Of a DNA stretch of 64,000 bases, positions 59,346 through 64,000 are shown in pieces (position 1 is the first letter of the stretch; each line of letters begins with the position of its first letter). The stretch spans positions 74,196,284-74,260,283 of the forward strand of contig NC_090698.1 in the NCBI RefSeq assembly GCF_040954835.1, written 5' to 3'. The position numbers were made by a program, and so were the translations under genes. This DNA is from Lepisosteus oculatus. Lineage: Eukaryota; Chordata; Actinopteri; Semionotiformes; Lepisosteidae. Under the pieces are notes generated by a model. The model saw only the letters and a program-made list of their open reading frames with translations. It had not been told where the DNA came from and made no database searches.

Positions 59346-62300
59346 TGTTCGTATGCGCAGCTGTGATCTTCAGGGCTGCCTTAGCCACTCTCTGCCTGTT
59401 ACACTTTCATGTGCTCAGTGGCCATGTGTTAGCCTGTCTGTGAGTGCATGAGGCCTCACTGCTCCTGCTCTTCTCTGTGAGACAGCAGGCACAGTTTGCA
59501 TTGTAAGCACCTTCCACTCTACACACAGAGTGACCAAGCAGGTTTGTTAGTAAAACAAACTGTAAAATGCTGTAAAATTTAACAAGCCACTGGAATTAGT
59601 TTAGTCATGTTTGCAAGTACACAAATTAAAGTTTGCATTTTCACACCCAGGATGAAAGTCAGTCTCTTAGCATACAGTATTAATTTGTGTTGATCCAAGC
59701 ATTAATTGCTGGTCTAGACAGAGCCTAATTACATTTTATTATCCTAAATGTTGATGTCTCTCTCTGTAATGAACATTGGAGTGTAAATAGCACAGCTGGG
59801 ACAACTGCAGGTCTCAAAGCAATTTTATTTCTTCAGGTTTGTCACCAGATTAGAAAGCTTAGAAAGTTAATTTTCTCAGTGGGTTAAAAAAACATGGCAA
59901 ACCAATCAATTATCATGGATCTCAGTTTTAATTAATATTTTTAGTTCATTGTGTCACTCATGAGCATTAACAGTGAAACACGAGCCAGAAGAGATAAGTG
60001 GAAATTATGGGGATGTAAACTTCAAACCAAGTGCAGGAGGCCAGCAGGAGTGAGGGCAGTAATTGCAGCTGATCTGCCACTAGAGGTCATTGTGTGTAAA
60101 TAGGGTCACATGTGGTGCATTAATTGCTCAATTAGATAATTAGTGAAGGGTCTGATAGCCTTATTCTCACACTGAGTTAATCTAGACTACTTTGTTATAT
60201 GAAGTGACTCACAACAGTGGTGTGTTGGGTTGGTTTAGAGTAGGGCTTTGCTCTGTCTGTATTGAAGAGCTTTGTTAGATTGTTGTCTCTCTGCGCAGTA
60301 TTCTGCTGTCTTTTGTGATATTTCTGTGTGCTCTGGCCTCACCAGCTTGCTGGTTAGAGGTAGATCAGTCCCAGGACACCTCTGGTTTGCAGCTGTTCCT
60401 GCGTTCTACGTTCAGTCAGACGGCCATGCTGTTGGGTCACCTTGTCAGGCAGGTGCTGCTCCTCAGCGAGCTGCTGGAGGCTGTACCGGGCTGGAGTAGT
60501 GCAGAGGGCTGGGACAGAGAGTCCTGCAGGCCCGGTGCTTGTAGTAGCCTGCAGGCTGTGTGAAAAGACCCCCTGTACACAGCAGGGCCAGAGGCCTGGA
60601 CAGTAGTGGTCATTGCTCCAAGACAGCAGGAGTGTCCACCCAGCTGCTCCCTGGTCATGTGTCCAGAGAGATGACTGCAGAGCTACACTGACCCTGAATA
60701 GAAGAGCAGTGTGGGATACAACATTCCTGTTGACTGGATAAATACAGAGCAGTACTGTGTCTTTAAGCCTCTATATTATTATGTGTGTAGCATAATATTT
60801 TAGTAAGCCTACTAGACTATTTCAAGCTTGCCAAGGAAGGAATGTTTATTGTGAAAGATTCTTTCGAGGGCTTCATCCCAGAAGAATTTGGTCCAGGTCA
60901 AATCCCTGTGACCTAGTGAGGCCAGAAGGCCACAGGTTCCCTGCCGGACATGTGGGAATGGTTAGACCAGTGTACTGTTGCACAGTCAGCATGATTGGAA
61001 CCAGAGCTTGCTTTGGTTACACCGGCTGATGTTTTGAGTAGCAACTGTGTTGAGGATTCTTGTAGAGGTTACCTTCTTTTCTTTTGTTTTACCAGTATAG
61101 AACAGAAGTACTGAAGTTTGTTTTTCAAATTGCAGTGTTCTGTTTACCATGTGGGTTTCTCAAGTTTGAGTTTTTATGTAAAATGTTGACACAGATCAGG
61201 GATTGTAATGCATAGAAAAATAAAGGGGGAATGTTGAGGATAATGAACTGAGCCCATTTAAAAATGGTGTAAGGATGCAGATGTCTCAAAAATATATATA
61301 TAAATATATATCAAAATATCTTTTATATAGTAAGTGCAGCTGTTTTTATTCTGTATTTAATGAGGCAAGGTAAATGTACAGACGTCTTTCATAACATCAA
61401 AAGTACATTTGTCACAGATGTGCTAACAGCTAAATATATAATGATACAATATTTATTGAAATAAGAAGTTTCATCAAACTGTCTTGCAGGTGTCTGTTAC
61501 ATCAATGACAGATCTTTGTACCCTGTCACAAAACTGCAGAAAAGTAGTCAAACTTTGTAGTTTCTTTTTGTATTTTGTATAAAAACATAAAGGCACTAAT
61601 TGCAAAAAAAAGTTGATTTTTCAGGTCAACAGAACAAAAGTTAAAGACCCTAGTTTTTGCATTTTGCAGGTTGTGTGTCATTGTCTGCTGAAGCCTTCAG
61701 ATCTGAATAGGCTGCTGTGAACACAAGATTACCTGATTAAATATAAAATAATCTCAGAGACAGAGTTAATCTCAGAGACAGAGTAGCTGCACAGTAGTTT
61801 ACAGGCTACTGACGGTGTCTGTTTCACCAAGGGGAAGGACGTGGGTCTTTAACAAAATTTAACAACATTTGAAAATGAATTGTGAACACAAGACCTCAAA
61901 CTGTGGATTCAGCCCTCTGGGGATAACATCAGTGTCTGCAGCAAGAGATAATTCTGTATATTCTGTGACAACGAAAGGCTTGTTTTCATTAAAACCAAGG
62001 CAACCCAGTTTTAGAGTTTTCGCAGTAGAAAGGTTAGTACAAAGCAAGTTTGTCTTCAGCAATCCTCTTAACCCCTCATAGTCTTAAAAATAATTACACT
62101 CATTTACTGTATTAAGGCCGGAAGCATAATCTGCCAGCGATGCCAGTTTACAGTTTGGATGCCAAGAAGCAGAACAATGTGTCCTGCGTTCATTTCAGAT
62201 TTGCTTCCTAGGTTTAGTTTTTTCTCTCCCTCTGGGGGGGAATGCTGCTCCTGTGTCTGGTCCCCAGGTACCTGTGCTCTAGCTTCTTCGGAATGCCTTG

Positions 62301-64000
62301 CAGGTCTCTGAGAAGATGCTCTGTCCTGGTGCTGCTCAGGACCAAACGAGGGCAGGGAGTGAGAGTCGCCAGGGTTTCGGCCTGGGCAGCGCAGATGGAG
62401 GGAGACACCCGCGGGTCAGAGCTCGACTCGGACCCCTGGCACATGATCCCGGGGCTCTGTGAGGGCTCTCTCGCGCTCTGTGGCAGCACGCGGGGGCCTG
62501 CTCAGTGTGGAGGCGGAGCACTGGGTTAAGGGCGACATGTTGCCTTAGCAACCGGCTGATTAAGGACGAGCCGCAGTTGCGGGGGCCGTTAAGACACACT
62601 GAGCACCCCTCCCAGATGGACGAGCGGACCCCCGCAAGGGGAGAACCTTCCACCGACAGTCCCGGAGGGGTTGTGATGAGAGCGCTGAAGCCGCGTTTTT
62701 GCTGCATTTTATTTTTTCTCTTCTCCTGTCCCGCCGTGTATCTCCACCGGGATGAGCTGGGATTATTTTGTTGTGGCCCCACACTCCGTTAGATAGGGTA
62801 AGTCCAGTCTGGACGCCTCTGTCCCAGACAGTTATTCTTCCCCAGGCTGGACCCTGTTAAATAGGGACAGTCCAGCCTGGACGCCGCTGTGCAAAGCCGC
62901 ACAGTTTTCTTTTGGCTGTGCCCTGTTTGTGTTTTTTTCACCAGCATCACAGCAGTGCCTCTGCCCCCTCAGTCGGGCCGTGGACTCTTACCAGTGCTCG
63001 CTGTGGCTCCTCCCACTCCCACACTGACCCGCCCAGCCCTGTTCCCAGCGGGACAGTGGCGGTCTCTCTCTCCCGCCCCCCTCGCGGTGCCGTTGATCTC
63101 CGCGCCCGGCCAGCCTGTCCTCGCTGGATCCCTCTGTCCCTCCGCTGGCTGTGAGCGTTTCAGCGCCAAGCTGCAGCAGGACAGCCGGGGGTGTGCTCTC
63201 GCCACAGCGCTCCAGCCAAGCCGCACGCCTCAGCGAGTGTGTAGAGGCAGGCTCCGCAAGCTGCTGTCTCGGAGCTACAGCGGACAGATCCCTCAGGGCT
63301 GGGTGATCCACTCAGGCACAGCCAAGCACAGTGCTCGAGCGACAGCTCCACACAGGAAGTGCACTTCAGTCGCCCGGAAAGAAAGAAACATCCTTAAGGA
63401 AAAACTTTGCCAGTTTGATTGTTCTGCAACTGCAAACATGACCAAAAGTTAATGCTAAATCCTTCTAAACAGCCCGTGTCTTCCTAATGCACAAGGTGTT
63501 ACATTTCCAGAGTCTGGACGTGACTGAAACATCACACCACATGTGACTCAGTGTCTTGAAAGCTGGCCGCACGCCCGTGGGAGAGACCTGCAGTTACCTT
63601 CCCCTGCCAGTGGGAAGGTGCCCAGTGTGTAATCGAATACTGCGCTGCCACATCCGGAGCCTGATCAGCCTGACACACTGTCAGAGGCCATCTGTCCCGC
63701 GGCGCCTCGCGGGGTCTGACCGGGGGTGGGCAGCCCTGCTCCCGGAGGGCCGGTCAGGGTGGCTGCAGGGTTTCCAGGTCTCTTCGAGGCAGCGGCGGCA
63801 CTTGGAAGGCGGGGAGAAGCTGGTAAATTGGTGCCAATAAGCCAGTAATGAGGTGATCGAGCTCGTTAAGTGCCGAGCTGGCAGGAACACCTGGAAACAG
63901 GCTGGCACTGGGCTGCTCTGATGGGCACGCATCATGCACACTGGGCACAGGTGGATGGCCACCCCAGAGCTGTGCTCCTTGGCTCCAGCACTTGACAGGC

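Larger units (their letters stand above)
55478..64000. other. RHOBTB3 intron 3 (continues past the window)
   Basis: More than 8.5 kb without a recognisable RHOBTB3 exon; I looked for the family sequence that follows (the linker and first BTB domain) and did not find it. It holds a 5S-SINE, a 53-bp repeat, an AT microsatellite near 61288-61320 and a CpG-rich stretch at 62400-63330. The rest shows nothing I can support. Confidence 0.6.

Noticed and set aside
62242-63452. Overlapping 95-187-codon ORFs near the window end
   Set aside because: CpG-rich sequence with no recognisable domain, no splice context and no match to RHOBTB3.
1-64000. CRISPR array, bacterial operon or phage features
   Set aside because: Spliced vertebrate genes throughout; the tandem repeats have no unique spacers.

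Overview
This is vertebrate genomic DNA from a ray-finned fish. It has large introns, GT-AG spliced exons, CpG-rich promoters, CR1-type LINEs, 5S-rRNA-derived SINEs, a hAT transposon and many minisatellites. The gene content ARSK - GPR150 - RFESD - RHOBTB3 matches the human chromosome 5q15 neighbourhood as I remember it, so the block is an old conserved synteny. The repeat types and gene density would suit a non-teleost such as gar or bowfin, but that is inference.

Layout. 1-12 kb: the 3' end of arylsulfatase K (ARSK, + strand; two last coding exons at 2647-2862 and 10952-11223), with introns full of decayed CR1 LINEs. 13.3-16.2 kb: a complete four-exon interferon-inducible ISG12/IFI27-like gene (- strand). 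16.9-26.5 kb: a non-coding tandem array of four ~2416-bp units. 26.9-28.0 kb and 28.7-29.0 kb: minisatellites. 28.4-37.5 kb: a second ISG12-like gene (- strand) whose exon 1 lies far upstream. Its long introns hold a hAT transposon copy, a CR1 copy, a 78-bp repeat and two candidate extra exons. 39.5-40.7 kb: single-exon GPR150 (- strand). 41.3-43.9 kb: simple repeats and a 32-bp minisatellite. 44.9-46.4 kb: RFESD, a small Rieske [2Fe-2S] protein (three coding exons, one GC-AG intron). 50.1-64 kb: the 5' part of RHOBTB3 (+ strand; CpG-island promoter, a start codon split by intron 1, coding exons 2 and 3, then more than 8.5 kb of intron to the window edge).

Functionally the four syntenic genes are unrelated: a lysosomal sulfatase, an orphan GPCR, an Fe-S protein and an atypical Rho/BTB protein. 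The two ISG12-like genes are an insertion in this synteny block. They share an interferon-response-like element at almost the same distance from their start codons.

The most notable non-gene structures are: the four-unit array with an A-B-B-A variant pattern between the two ISG12 genes; a TG...CA-bounded repeat family with 4-bp target duplications and tRNA-like pol III boxes inside; a minisatellite grown from a piece of CR1 reverse transcriptase; and a large inverted repeat inside an ISG12 intron.
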